A DNA stretch of 64,000 bases, from positions 20,866-84,865 of the forward strand of contig CAZEJK010000004.1 of assembly GCA_964512045.1 (NCBI GenBank). Reading direction: 5' to 3'. The translations under genes were made by a program, and so were the position numbers. The DNA comes from CAZEJK01 sp964512045 (GTDB taxonomy: Bacteria > Acidobacteriota > Thermoanaerobaculia > Thermoanaerobaculales > Sulfomarinibacteraceae). Positions 24,324 to 34,331 of this stretch are shown here, piece after piece. Position 1 is the stretch's first letter. Every line of letters starts with the position of its first letter. A model generated the notes under the pieces. That model did not search any database. It worked only from the letters and a program-made list of their open reading frames with translations, and was not told the DNA's origin.

Positions 24324-25012
24324 ATGATGGAACAGCAGATGGTCTTGCGTATGAGATCAACAGTCGTGGCATCCTTGGTTTGTCTTCTCTTGGCTGGCCT
24401 CAGCGTTGCAGGAGAACAACGGTCCGATCAACACGATGTGCTGCAGCTGCCGACCCTCGAAGGGAAGGCGACGCTGGCCGCGTCGCGGTCTACATTCCAA
24501 TCGTTTGGCGAACCCTATGCGCATGACGCCCGTGGGCAGTCTCTGACCACAAGGGTCGCTTCAGGTTGAGGCGTTTCGGGGCCCTCAGCGATCGGCGCCG
24601 AAACGGGTCGTCGTGCCCCTCGACGGCGAGACGCCCGTTGTCGAGCCAAAGCTCCGAGAGATGCTGAGCGTCAGCGGAAAGGTGGAAACACCCGAGCGGA
24701 CGCCCGCTGCAGGCGCGGAGGTCATGGCCGTTGGAACAGACACGCGCCGGACCATGAGCAAGCAGGCCGATTCGAACGGCCGATTTCTGATGGACGGCTT
24801 TGACGACGAAGCTCGCCACGGGAGAATGGCGCTTCATGGCAGCGTTCGAGGGAAGCCAAGCTGAACCCATCAAGAACGACATCGTTTGAACTACGACCAC
24901 CAGACCCCCCATTCGCCTCCCAATCGGCAACTACACCATCACGACAGATGGAGGAACCGCCGAGACCCTGGTCGTCACCGAGGCCGGAGTGAACTGGAGC
25001 CTCGGTGACTAG
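24324..25012 (+). pseudogene. Frameshifted secreted protein with carboxypeptidase-regulatory-like domain
   Basis: Three coding-like pieces lie in three different frames. Piece 1 (24324-24569) encodes a clean signal peptide, VVASLVCLLLAGLSVAGEQ, and then runs to a stop. Piece 2 (from about 24568 to 24864) reads through GETPVVEPKLREMLSVSGKV and AAGAEVMAVGTDTRRT to SNGRFLMDGFDDE, which resembles a carboxypeptidase-regulatory or Cna-B-like beta-sandwich. Piece 3 (24920-25012) reads IGNYTITTDGGTAETLVV and ends at TAG. The parts fit one exported protein broken by at least two frameshifts. A TTGACA at 24257-24262 could be an old promoter element. Sequencing error is an alternative to true decay. Confidence 0.6.
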
Positions 25013-25114
25013 GGCAACGAAACTCAACCCTCCGGCGCCTCCTCCTCCTCCTCGGTCGACCGCCAACGCCCCCCCAACCTTGCGAAGAGACGGAGACCAA
25101 CATAAAATATCCAC

Positions 25115-25348
25115 ATGAGAGCTATACAGATCACTGTGGACGAGAGGCTCCTGGCGGCGCTGGACGCCGATGAGGAGGTTCAGCGGCTCGGACGATCGGC
25201 GGTGCTGCGTCGAGCTGCCACCGAGTACCTGCGACGTCGCGCCGCGGAGCGCGTCGCCGAGTCCTACCAGCGGGCCTACGGTGAGACTCCAGGGCTCGGA
25301 GCAGAGTTCGAGGGGTGGGAAGGTGAAGGCCGATGGCCGGACGAGTGA
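25115..25348 (+). CDS. Ribbon-helix-helix antitoxin (MazE/CopG-like)
   Basis: A 77-residue protein. Residues 2-40 (IQITVDERLLAALDADE and the helix RSAVLRRAATEYLRRR) fit the ribbon-helix-helix DNA-binding fold. The acidic, Gly-rich C-terminus would wrap the toxin. Its last 16 bases overlap the downstream MazF-like gene, the standard arrangement in type II toxin-antitoxin operons. It presumably represses its own promoter. Confidence 0.8.
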   Translation: MRAIQITVDERLLAALDADEEVQRLGRSAVLRRAATEYLRRRAAERVAESYQRAYGETPGLGAEFEGWEGEGRWPDE

Positions 25349-25662
25349 GGCGCGGCGAGATCTGGATGTACGCCTTCCGCCGACCGGACAAGCAGCGGCC
25401 GGTCCTGGTGCTCACTCGTCAGCAGGTGATCGGCCTGCTGCGGACGGTCATGGTCGCACCCGTCACGTCGACGGTGCATGGTGCTCCCAGCGAGGTTGTC
25501 GTCGGCGTCGAGGAGGGGCTCAAGCACACCTCGGCGGTCAACCTGGATCATGTCCAGACCGTCGCGCAGAAAGACCTCCACCAGTTCGTCGGCCGAGTGA
25601 GTCCCCAGAGGATGTACGAGGTGTGCGCCGCTCTGGCCATCGCCGTCGGTTGCCAGGACTGA
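25333..25662 (+). CDS. MazF/PemK-type endoribonuclease toxin
   Basis: A 109-residue protein with the MazF layout: VRRGEIWMYAFRRPDKQRPVLVL at the start (the Arg-Pro-Val strand), TVMVAPVTSTVHG in the middle, and LDHVQTVAQKDL near the end. MazF proteins cleave mRNA or other RNAs at short sequences when freed from the antitoxin. GAAGGTGAAGG is a plausible ribosome site inside the antitoxin gene. It lies next to a decayed gene, as mobile toxin-antitoxin pairs often do. Confidence 0.85.
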   Translation: MAGRVRRGEIWMYAFRRPDKQRPVLVLTRQQVIGLLRTVMVAPVTSTVHGAPSEVVVGVEEGLKHTSAVNLDHVQTVAQKDLHQFVGRVSPQRMYEVCAALAIAVGCQD

Positions 25663-25755
25663 CGGATCTGCGCGCTTCCGACACGTCTCACGTCATCAGG
25701 GACGCCGCACGACAGACAGATGAGCTACCGGTCAGCCAGGCGGCAAGGGCTCGCG

Positions 25756-27357
25756 CTACCGACCCGCGACCCCTTCGAGAAACGAACGACACCGCTCGCG
25801 CTGGGGAGCATCCGGAGTGTTTTCGAACCGCTCGCATTGGGCGAGCACGTCACTGCGAAGTGCGCTGACGACCGTTGCGCCGGGCTCGTTCGCAGCCCAG
25901 GAGACGAGCGCCCGTTCGAGGGCCTGCAGATAGGTGGAGTTGCGTCCGGCGAAGGCGTCTTCGGAGGCCATCACCTGTTCGAGGAGCTGTCGTGTAGCCG
26001 CCTCGACCGCAGGCGCATCGTCCGGTGTCAGCTCGATGAGCTTCTCGACGTAGCCCGCGCCCCACTTCACGGCGCTGGACCCACCGCCCGATCGCTCCCA
26101 GGCCATCCGGTGCCACTCCAGCGCAACGTCCGGGCGATCTGCTGACAGGTCGCCGAGCAGCGACAGGAAGTAGTGCGGCGCGACCGCCGCGTCCAGGTGC
26201 TCGTCGAGCAGTGCCTCCGCCGCCTCCGGCTGGCCGGCCATGATCGTCAGCCAGACGGCCATGTTGAGCACGGTCTGCAGCTCTCCAGGCTCATTGGCAC
26301 CCGCAAGTGCTTCCTCGACGCGCGTCTCCACCTTTTGCACAAGGCTTGCGGGAACCGTGGGATCATCAGACGTCGCCTCGAGCGCCAGGAGGTCGAACTC
26401 CGGCATGAACGCGTACAGCTGCTCCGAAGCGGTAAAATCGGGGTGATCCTGCAGCTCGCGAGCCACCGTCCGCCACCTCGCCACCAGCTCGTCCCTTCCC
26501 GGCGAAGGCTCCGGCTCCAGCACGCTGACGACGTGTCTGGCTCGCAGCGTCAGGAAGACCTTGTTCTCCGGCCAACGATCGGGCTGGTTGAGCAGCTCCA
26601 GCACGCCGGCACGCAGCTCCGAGCGCTGCACAGCGGACAGCTCGGCGCGCGGACGACCCCGTCGGGTCGGCTCTGCACCCGAAAGTAACGGGGTCGCGCT
26701 GTCTAGCACCAGGGTCATGAAACGCAGCCTCGCCCGCTCGAGCTCGGGCGGCGTCTCGACGTAGAGCGTCCAGAAGGTGTCCCGGGCCTCCTCTGGCGAC
26801 CAGTCCGCGTGCGGATCCTGGCTCCACGAGTGGAAAGCGATCAGCTCCACGTCCTCCTGATCAGCGTCGGCCGGACCCCGCTGCATGACGTTCGCCAGGA
26901 CCTCCTGGACCGGTCGGAACTCGGACACCGCGGCGATCAGCAGCTCACCGTACTGCTGCGGCGGGACATCGGTCGGCATCCTGTACAGCTCGACGCCGGC
27001 GGACGAGAACAGGATCACCGTCGGGTAGCTGGTGATCCCGAACCGCTCTCCCAGCAGCTGTGCCCGCTCGGTATCGCCATCGAGGTACACCGGCACGAAC
27101 TGCCGGATCCCTTCGAGAAACGCGGGCTGCGTGAACACGTTGTTTCTCAGGTTGTGGCACGGAGGACACCAGTCCGCCCCCCAGTAGAGGAACAGCGGCA
27201 TGCCGTCCTGTGCGGCCTGAGCAAACGCCTCCTCCACCCCGCCTTCGAACCAGGCAATCTGCTCGTGCTGCACTACCTGCTGAGCCGGCTGCGGCGCACC
27301 GCACGCGGCCAGCACGACGAGCAAGGCCGCCAACGCGACCGTGATGATCCGTTGCAT
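25756..27357 (-). CDS. Thioredoxin-fold lipoprotein with long helical C-terminal domain
   Basis: A 533-residue lipoprotein (LAAC with Cys19). Residues ~35-150 form a thioredoxin-like domain with the active site WCPPC (Cys64, Cys67) and the cis-proline segment SYPTVILF, similar to the C-terminal domain of DsbD or to thioredoxin_7 proteins. This suggests a periplasmic reductase or disulfide-handling role. The remaining ~380 residues are helical and resemble no domain I can name; some segments look TPR-like. AAGGG lies before the ATG; a second ATG nine bases upstream is out of frame. It converges on the MazF gene and is separated by 106 bases from TonB receptor 1. Confidence 0.82.
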   Translation of the reverse strand: MQRIITVALAALLVVLAACGAPQPAQQVVQHEQIAWFEGGVEEAFAQAAQDGMPLFLYWGADWCPPCHNLRNNVFTQPAFLEGIRQFVPVYLDGDTERAQLLGERFGITSYPTVILFSSAGVELYRMPTDVPPQQYGELLIAAVSEFRPVQEVLANVMQRGPADADQEDVELIAFHSWSQDPHADWSPEEARDTFWTLYVETPPELERARLRFMTLVLDSATPLLSGAEPTRRGRPRAELSAVQRSELRAGVLELLNQPDRWPENKVFLTLRARHVVSVLEPEPSPGRDELVARWRTVARELQDHPDFTASEQLYAFMPEFDLLALEATSDDPTVPASLVQKVETRVEEALAGANEPGELQTVLNMAVWLTIMAGQPEAAEALLDEHLDAAVAPHYFLSLLGDLSADRPDVALEWHRMAWERSGGGSSAVKWGAGYVEKLIELTPDDAPAVEAATRQLLEQVMASEDAFAGRNSTYLQALERALVSWAANEPGATVVSALRSDVLAQCERFENTPDAPQRERCRSFLEGVAGR

Positions 27358-27463
27358 CCGTCATGTCCCTTCGTTGCACCGTAGCGCTGCCCGCGACGCC
27401 GCTGTGAGAGTGACCCACGGAGCGGCGAAGCTGGAGTCAGGCGTTACGGGGTGCCGTTGAGGC

Positions 27464-29885
27464 TCAGTAGCGGTACTTCACCTTCAGCCCGATGGTCCGC
27501 GGTCGCACGCTCGACACCCGCACCGCCTGCTCGGCATCCGGCGACCCGGACCCTCGCGAGGCGCCTGGAAAGACCTGGAGGTACGGGACCTCATCGGTCA
27601 CGTTCTCGAGCACGAGCTTGAGCTCCCACGGTCCGAAGACCACACCGGCAGAGGCGTTGACCACGTCCTGGGCTGGGATCGGCACCGCACCGTCGCCGCG
27701 GTTGAACCCTTCGGTCGTCGTCGCGTCCTTGTGCCAGTAGTTGGCCCGAGCGAAGCCGACCAGCGTGTTGGAGATCGCGAAGTCGTAGCCCACGTCGAGC
27801 GCCCAGGTGTTCTCCGGGGTGCGGCGAAGGGTGTCACCCTTCTCCACCAACGCACCGACACCGGGGAAGATCACTGCATCCTCGGTGAACTCGTTGTCGT
27901 TGTAAGTGAAGCTCCCTGCCAGGTACACGCCGCGTGCGATCAGGTCCTGCGTCGCGAGCTCGATCTCGAACCCTTCTGCATCGAGATCGGAGGCGTTGGC
28001 GGTGAAGGCGAACTGTCCGATCGAGTCGAACACGACCGTCTGCACATCCTGCCACTCCATAGTGTAGATGGCCGAGTTGAGCTGCGCTCGACCGTCAAAC
28101 AAGGTCGACTTGAAGCCGATCTCGTAGTTGACGAGCCGGTCCGGTTCAAACTTCAGGAACTCCAGCGAGCTGTTCCAGTCCGGGCCCACGAACGGGTTGA
28201 AGCCGCCGATCCGAAAGCCCTCGGAGCGGGTGGCGTACAGCAGCGCGTCGCCGCCGAGGCGTCGGGTCAGCTGGATCTTGTAGAAGCTGTCCTCGTCGCC
28301 GACGGTCCCCGTCTCCTGCCCGAAGCTGGTGCCGAGGAAGACCGTGTCCTGGTCGTTGTCGACCTCCCAATCGAAGAACCTGGCGCCGACGAGAAGCTGC
28401 CACCGATCGGTGAAGTCGTAGCTGACCTCGCCGAACAGCGCTCGTTCCGAAAAGCTCTCGGGCCCGCCCTGATAGTACACGAGCGCCCCATCTCCGATCG
28501 CTGTCGGTGTGTCCGGCGACGTCGGGTCCTGCCGCTCATACGTCTCGATGAGGTCGATCTCGTCCAGGTCATCCGCGTACACCCCGACGATCCAGCTCCA
28601 CGGGCCGTCACCCACCGACGACAGGCGCAGCTCGTGGGTCCACGACTGCTGCTCGAGGATCGTGTCGGTCTTGGCGACCGGGATGAAGCCGAAGAAGCTC
28701 CGCTCCGCATCGGAGTAGACGTTGGTCAGATCGAAGTACGATCCCCAGTAGCCAATCTCTCCCCAGCCCAGATCCGCATCGACGATGAGGTTGACCAGAT
28801 CGTACTCCTGGTCGGCCGGCAGCTCGGTGAACGGCGAGTCGGATTTGTACTCGCCGAGATCGGGCATGAAGTAGTTCGGAGCGTCGGCGTGCAGGTCGTT
28901 GCCGTGATAGATCGTCGTCACCGTGACGGCGTCGGACAGCTGATAGAGCAACGACAGGCGCCACGCCGTCTCCTCAACGTCGTTGACATCGTCGACACCC
29001 GTGGCGATGTTGTCGACGTACCCTTTGTCCTGGACATGCTGCGCCGCGACGCGGAGACCGAGGACATCCTGGATGAGGGGAACGTTGACGTACCCGCTCA
29101 GCCGGCTGCTGAGACCGCTGGTGCTCTCACTGGAGTACATGTCGGCCTCGACGCTCGCATCGAACCGCGACGGATCCGGCCGGTTCGACCGGTAGTAGAT
29201 CAGCCCGCCGATCGCCTGCGATCCCCACAGCGTCCCCTGCGGCCCACGCAGCACCGAGATCTCCCCGATGTCGAACAGCTTGTAGTTACTTCCGAACCTC
29301 GGCGCCCCGTCCAGGTACTGCGCCACCACCCCGACCGTGTTGTCGGCCACCGGCGACAGACCACGGATGGACGCCACCTCTTGTCCGCGGCCCGGGCCGC
29401 CGTTGTCGATAAAGTTGGTGCTCGGCACCTGCACGATGAACTCGTCGAAGTCCACCACGTCGAGCCGCTCGAGCTTCGCCCCGTCGAACGCCGTGATGCT
29501 CAGTGCAAGGTCCTGGGCATCCNNNNNNNNNNCGCCTCGTGCTCGTCGTCGCATCGAAGAAGAAGAGATCGCGGCCAGCGGCCGTCACCAGAATCTCGCC
29601 CATGACGACCGGCATCTCGTCAGTGGACCGTGCGGCCGGCTCCTCTTCGTCCTCCCGGTCTGCGCTCTCCTCGCTTTCAGTCTGAGAGTCCTCCTGGCCG
29701 GACGCGCCAGCAGGTGACGTGCTGGCACTCTGGATGCCGTCGCGAACAGCATCCTGATCCTGGCTCGTCGCCTGCTCGCCACCGTTTGACTGCTCACACG
29801 GCTCCACGGCGCCGGCACATGGCGCCATCAGCGCCAACACGGCAAGCAGGACCGCACCCACGACGGAAAAGATAGATCGGAACAT
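27464..29885 (-). CDS. TonB-dependent receptor 1 (split by an assembly gap)
   Basis: An outer-membrane transporter of roughly 800 residues. The N-terminus (start 29885, ribosome site AAGGAGGGGG) has a signal peptide ending CAGA, then a long Glu/Asp/Ser-rich linker before the TonB box region EILVTA. After a 10-N gap come plug motifs (ALSITAFDGAKLE, ASIRGLSPV, ISVLRGPQGTLWGSQAIGGLIYY) and a 22-strand-type barrel that ends GLKVKYRY with the terminal aromatic expected for barrel assembly. The two halves are in different frames across the gap, so the gap length is not truly ten. Residues next to the gap (RDLFFFDATT) are unusual for this position and may be misassembled. Downstream of the LytS/LytTR pair; three 11-base repeats precede it. 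Confidence 0.85.
29523..29532. other. Assembly gap (10 N) inside TonB receptor 1
   Basis: The gap falls between the TonB-box segment and the start of the plug domain. The reading frame changes across it, so the real missing length is not ten bases. Confidence 0.95.
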
Positions 29886-29943
29886 CGCCCCCTCCTTCGT
29901 TCCACGCAAACTCGGAAGACCCCACACTCGCTGTCCTCGAACA

Positions 29944-29991
29944 ACCTGCAGACTACCTACAGACACGTTGCGCCTTGGTGCTGTCTGCAGG
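29944..29991. promoter_or_regulatory. Triple 11-base repeat upstream of TonB receptor 1
   Basis: ACCTGCAGACT (29944-29954) and ACCTACAGACA (29955-29965) are adjacent direct repeats, and CCTGCAGACA recurs inverted at 29982-29991. They lie 60-105 bases upstream of the receptor start and just downstream of the LytTR regulator gene. LytTR domains bind short direct repeats, so this is a candidate target, although their usual half-site spacing is larger than seen here. Confidence 0.45.
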
Positions 29992-30058
29992 CAAGTGGAA
30001 ATCGCTGAGCCGCGGAAACTGACGCCAGAGCGGACTGGCTGGCGACGAACAGTCCCGC

Positions 30059-30883
30059 TCAGCGTTCCGAGCCGGGGGACGACCTCCTGCTCATCGCCAT
30101 ACGAAACTGGTCGCGGTACGTGCGGCTGACACGCAACACCGTTCCGTTACGGAGATGCACCTCACAGTCGCCGTGATGGAGCGACTGCAGCCTGTCCACG
30201 CTGTCGAGCCGGACGATCGCGCGCCGGTGGATCCGGGCGAAGAGGTGCGGATCGAGCACCTTCTCGAGCTGCGCCATGCTCTCCCGGAGGAGAACGTACT
30301 TTCCACCGATATGCAGCCGAACGTAGTCCCCGGATGCCTCGATCCAGTCCACCGACCGGACGTTGACGGGCACCTCGCCGTCCTGGGTCGGCACCAGGAA
30401 TCGAACCAGATAGCCCTCTTGCTGAGGCGACTGCCCACTGTCTGCGAAGGTCGACCGGCGCTGGTCGAGATCCGTCATCAGCTCCTTCAGCTGACGGCTC
30501 AGCCGGACGGCGTGCAGTCTCTCGAGACGGGCCCGCGCCCGATCGACAGCGAGCAGGAACCTGGCCTGCTCGATCGGCTTGAGGATGTAGTCGACGACGT
30601 TGACCTCGAACGCGTCGATGGCGTGTGCCTCATATGCAGTCACGAGCACAACGGCGGGAACCGCTTCCGGTCCGATCCTGCGCAGCATCTGGATGCCGTC
30701 AACACCCGGCATCTGCACGTCGAGGAAGAGAAGATCTGGAGGATCCGACTCGATGGCGCTCATCGCGTCGGCGGCATTGCCGTACTCTCCGATGATCTCG
30801 ATGTCGCCCATGGGCTCCAGTCGCAGGCGGATCCCCTCCCGTGCCGGCGGCTCGTCGTCCACGATCATCGTCCGAACAGCCAC
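30059..30883 (-). CDS. LytTR-family response regulator
   Basis: A 274-residue two-component regulator. The receiver domain (1-125) has acidic residues Asp9-Asp10, phospho-acceptor Asp55 in LLFLDVQMPG, Thr in VLVTAYEAHA and Lys in YILKPIEQ. A linker leads to a LytTR DNA-binding domain (about 165-265: VRSVDWIEASGDYVRLHIGG, then FARIHRRAIVRLDSV). It starts with GTG four bases after the kinase stop, with AGAGGTGA as ribosome site, so kinase and regulator are co-translated. It lies immediately upstream of TonB receptor 1, its most obvious target. Confidence 0.92.
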   Translation of the reverse strand: MAVRTMIVDDEPPAREGIRLRLEPMGDIEIIGEYGNAADAMSAIESDPPDLLFLDVQMPGVDGIQMLRRIGPEAVPAVVLVTAYEAHAIDAFEVNVVDYILKPIEQARFLLAVDRARARLERLHAVRLSRQLKELMTDLDQRRSTFADSGQSPQQEGYLVRFLVPTQDGEVPVNVRSVDWIEASGDYVRLHIGGKYVLLRESMAQLEKVLDPHLFARIHRRAIVRLDSVDRLQSLHHGDCEVHLRNGTVLRVSRTYRDQFRMAMSRRSSPGSER

Positions 30884-30887
30884 CCTG

Positions 30888-32069
30888 TCACCTCTCTCGC
30901 TCGGCGCCGTCGGTCGTCTGATAGGGGATCTCCAGCTGGAGGCGCACTCGCCCCGACCCGAGCTCCTGGAGACTCATTTCGTACCGGTCGCCGAACAGCA
31001 GGGACAGCCGCTGTCGCGTGTTCTCCAGACCGACCCTGTGGGTCGCCTTCTCCTGCCAGCCCGGCGTCAGGCCGGCACCGTCGTTCTCCACGCACAGCAC
31101 CAGCTCACTCCCACTCCGGCGCGCACAGATGACAACCTCGCCTCCGGACTCCGAGGCCCCGACGCCGTGCCGAACCGCGTTCTCCACCAGCGGCTGGAGC
31201 AGCAGGGTCGGGACCAGCGCCTGCTCGGCCTGCGGTTCGATGTCCGTGCGCACGGAGAGTCGATCGCCCCACCGCACGCTCTCCACCCGGAGGTAGGTAG
31301 AGATGAGGTCGAGCTCCTCCGTCAACGGCGCAAACAGCGCCTCCCCCCGACCGAGCGATGCCCGCAGGAAGCTGGCCAGCGACTCGAGCATCGCCTGCGC
31401 CGTTTTCGTGTCACGTCGCAGGATGAGCGTCGAAAGACTGTTCAAAGCGTTGAACAGAAAGTGCGGTTGTACCTGGTTGGCGAGAAGCTGCATGCGGGCC
31501 TGCGCCGCCAGCCCGTCCAGGCGGGCCGCCGTGACCTCCTGCTCGCGCAGCCGGCGCTCGTGGTCAAAGAAGTGCACCGCCGCCACGATCAACCAGTAGC
31601 ACCAGACGTACAGATGGAGCGTGGTGGACAGCAGTAGCGCCGTCATCCATGCTGAGAAGGCCCGGTCACGGGAGTCGAACGGCGGAGTGATGCTGAACCA
31701 CAACGAGGTCACACCGACGATCACCAGAGCGGTGACCACGGCCGCCGACATGTGCATCACCGCGGCGCCAACCCATCGCGAGCGCCGGATCGGGAACCGG
31801 CGAGCCAGCTGGACCACCATCGGGGTGACCACCACCCAGAGCCACCACACCGGCAAGGCGTGCACCATGGCATCGAGGAACGAGGTGTTGAATCGGTCCT
31901 CGCGAAGACCGATCTCGTAGATCTGCACGGCGTAGAGAAGACCAGGCACGGTCCACAGCGCAAACAGGAACCCCAACAGCGCAGCGCGCGACTGCCGCAT
32001 CCCGGCCCCATCGCCCGGTTCCGGCTGACCATCACTGAGAAGCACAGACGACGGCTCGAGCTCCACCAT
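30888..32069 (-). CDS. LytS/YehU-type sensor histidine kinase
   Basis: A 393-residue inner-membrane kinase. About four membrane helices occupy residues 28-165 with only short loops, so the sensed signal is probably within or at the membrane. The cytoplasmic part has the His_kinase motif QVQPHFLFNALNSL with His203, the site of autophosphorylation, and an HATPase domain (LVENAVRHG, then NDGAGL and GVGLENTRQRL-like VGLENTRQRL). The partner regulator follows four bases downstream. GGAGG lies directly against the ATG at 32069, so the true start could be the next GTG or the ATG at codon 24. Confidence 0.9.
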   Translation of the reverse strand: MVELEPSSVLLSDGQPEPGDGAGMRQSRAALLGFLFALWTVPGLLYAVQIYEIGLREDRFNTSFLDAMVHALPVWWLWVVVTPMVVQLARRFPIRRSRWVGAAVMHMSAAVVTALVIVGVTSLWFSITPPFDSRDRAFSAWMTALLLSTTLHLYVWCYWLIVAAVHFFDHERRLREQEVTAARLDGLAAQARMQLLANQVQPHFLFNALNSLSTLILRRDTKTAQAMLESLASFLRASLGRGEALFAPLTEELDLISTYLRVESVRWGDRLSVRTDIEPQAEQALVPTLLLQPLVENAVRHGVGASESGGEVVICARRSGSELVLCVENDGAGLTPGWQEKATHRVGLENTRQRLSLLFGDRYEMSLQELGSGRVRLQLEIPYQTTDGAERER

Positions 32070-32145
32070 CCTCCGTAGAGCTTACCTCAGCACTCCCACC
32101 GTCGCGGCGCCAGCTGCGGGCGGCCCTCCTGGCGGGACTGCCGTT

Positions 32146-32280
32146 GGCGGCTCACGGAGCCGTATCTTCGAAAATTCGAAGCATGATCGCCCCGGGGGCC
32201 GGACGACCGGGATCCGGCTGTCGGGGCCAGGACCGGCGCCATCGGAGCATCACTTTGGTTGCGGCCCGCGGCCGCGTTGG
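32146..32280. repeat. Composite dispersed repeat, copy B
   Basis: Most of this lies in the 330-base space 32070-32399, upstream of the kinase and downstream of the acyl-CoA ligase. Module 1 (32146-32184) carries CTTCGAAAATTCGAAG, and the 3' half of module 2 (32231-32280) carries GGCGCCATCGGAGCATCACT and ends GCGGCCGCGTTGG. The two are directly joined by ~45 bases containing GACCGGGATCCGGCTGTCGG, which also occurs nearly unchanged inside copy A. The rest of the interval shows no gene. Confidence 0.75.
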
Positions 32281-32399
32281 CGTGAAGGCGACCAGAGACG
32301 GGCCAGCCTCTCCCGGTCGACCGTGGACCGGCCGCAAACGTCCGCACCGTGCCGCAAAGCACTCCTCTCACGCGACCCCAGGGCGCTCCCGGCGGGACC

Positions 32400-34040
<1,641 letters not shown>

Positions 34041-34288
34041 AGCTGTCTCCCTTGCTGATGGGTTGGGGTTCGCGAGCGCAAACTGGATCGTGGTTCACCG
34101 TGCGAGCCGCGATCGGAGATTACGGAGATCGACGGACGAAGCGGGAATCGCCCCCTCGACTCACGCAGCCTCACAAGAAGCTTGCCCTCAGCTCGAAGCA
34201 GCGTGCCTGCCTCGAGCACGTGTTCACGGCAGTCGATCCGTACGGCGGTCCGCAGTGACCACCATGAAGACCATGATGGCCATGACCA

Positions 34289-34303
34289 CCGGACGCGGTC
34301 CGG
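34289..34303. terminator. Short hairpin after TonB receptor 2
   Basis: CCGGACGCGGTCCGG has perfect six-base arms and a three-base loop, about 30 bases past the stop of the minus-strand receptor. No T-run follows, so it is a tentative terminator. Confidence 0.3.
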
Positions 34304-34331
34304 AGCACTGATTGAACCGCCCCATCGCCGA

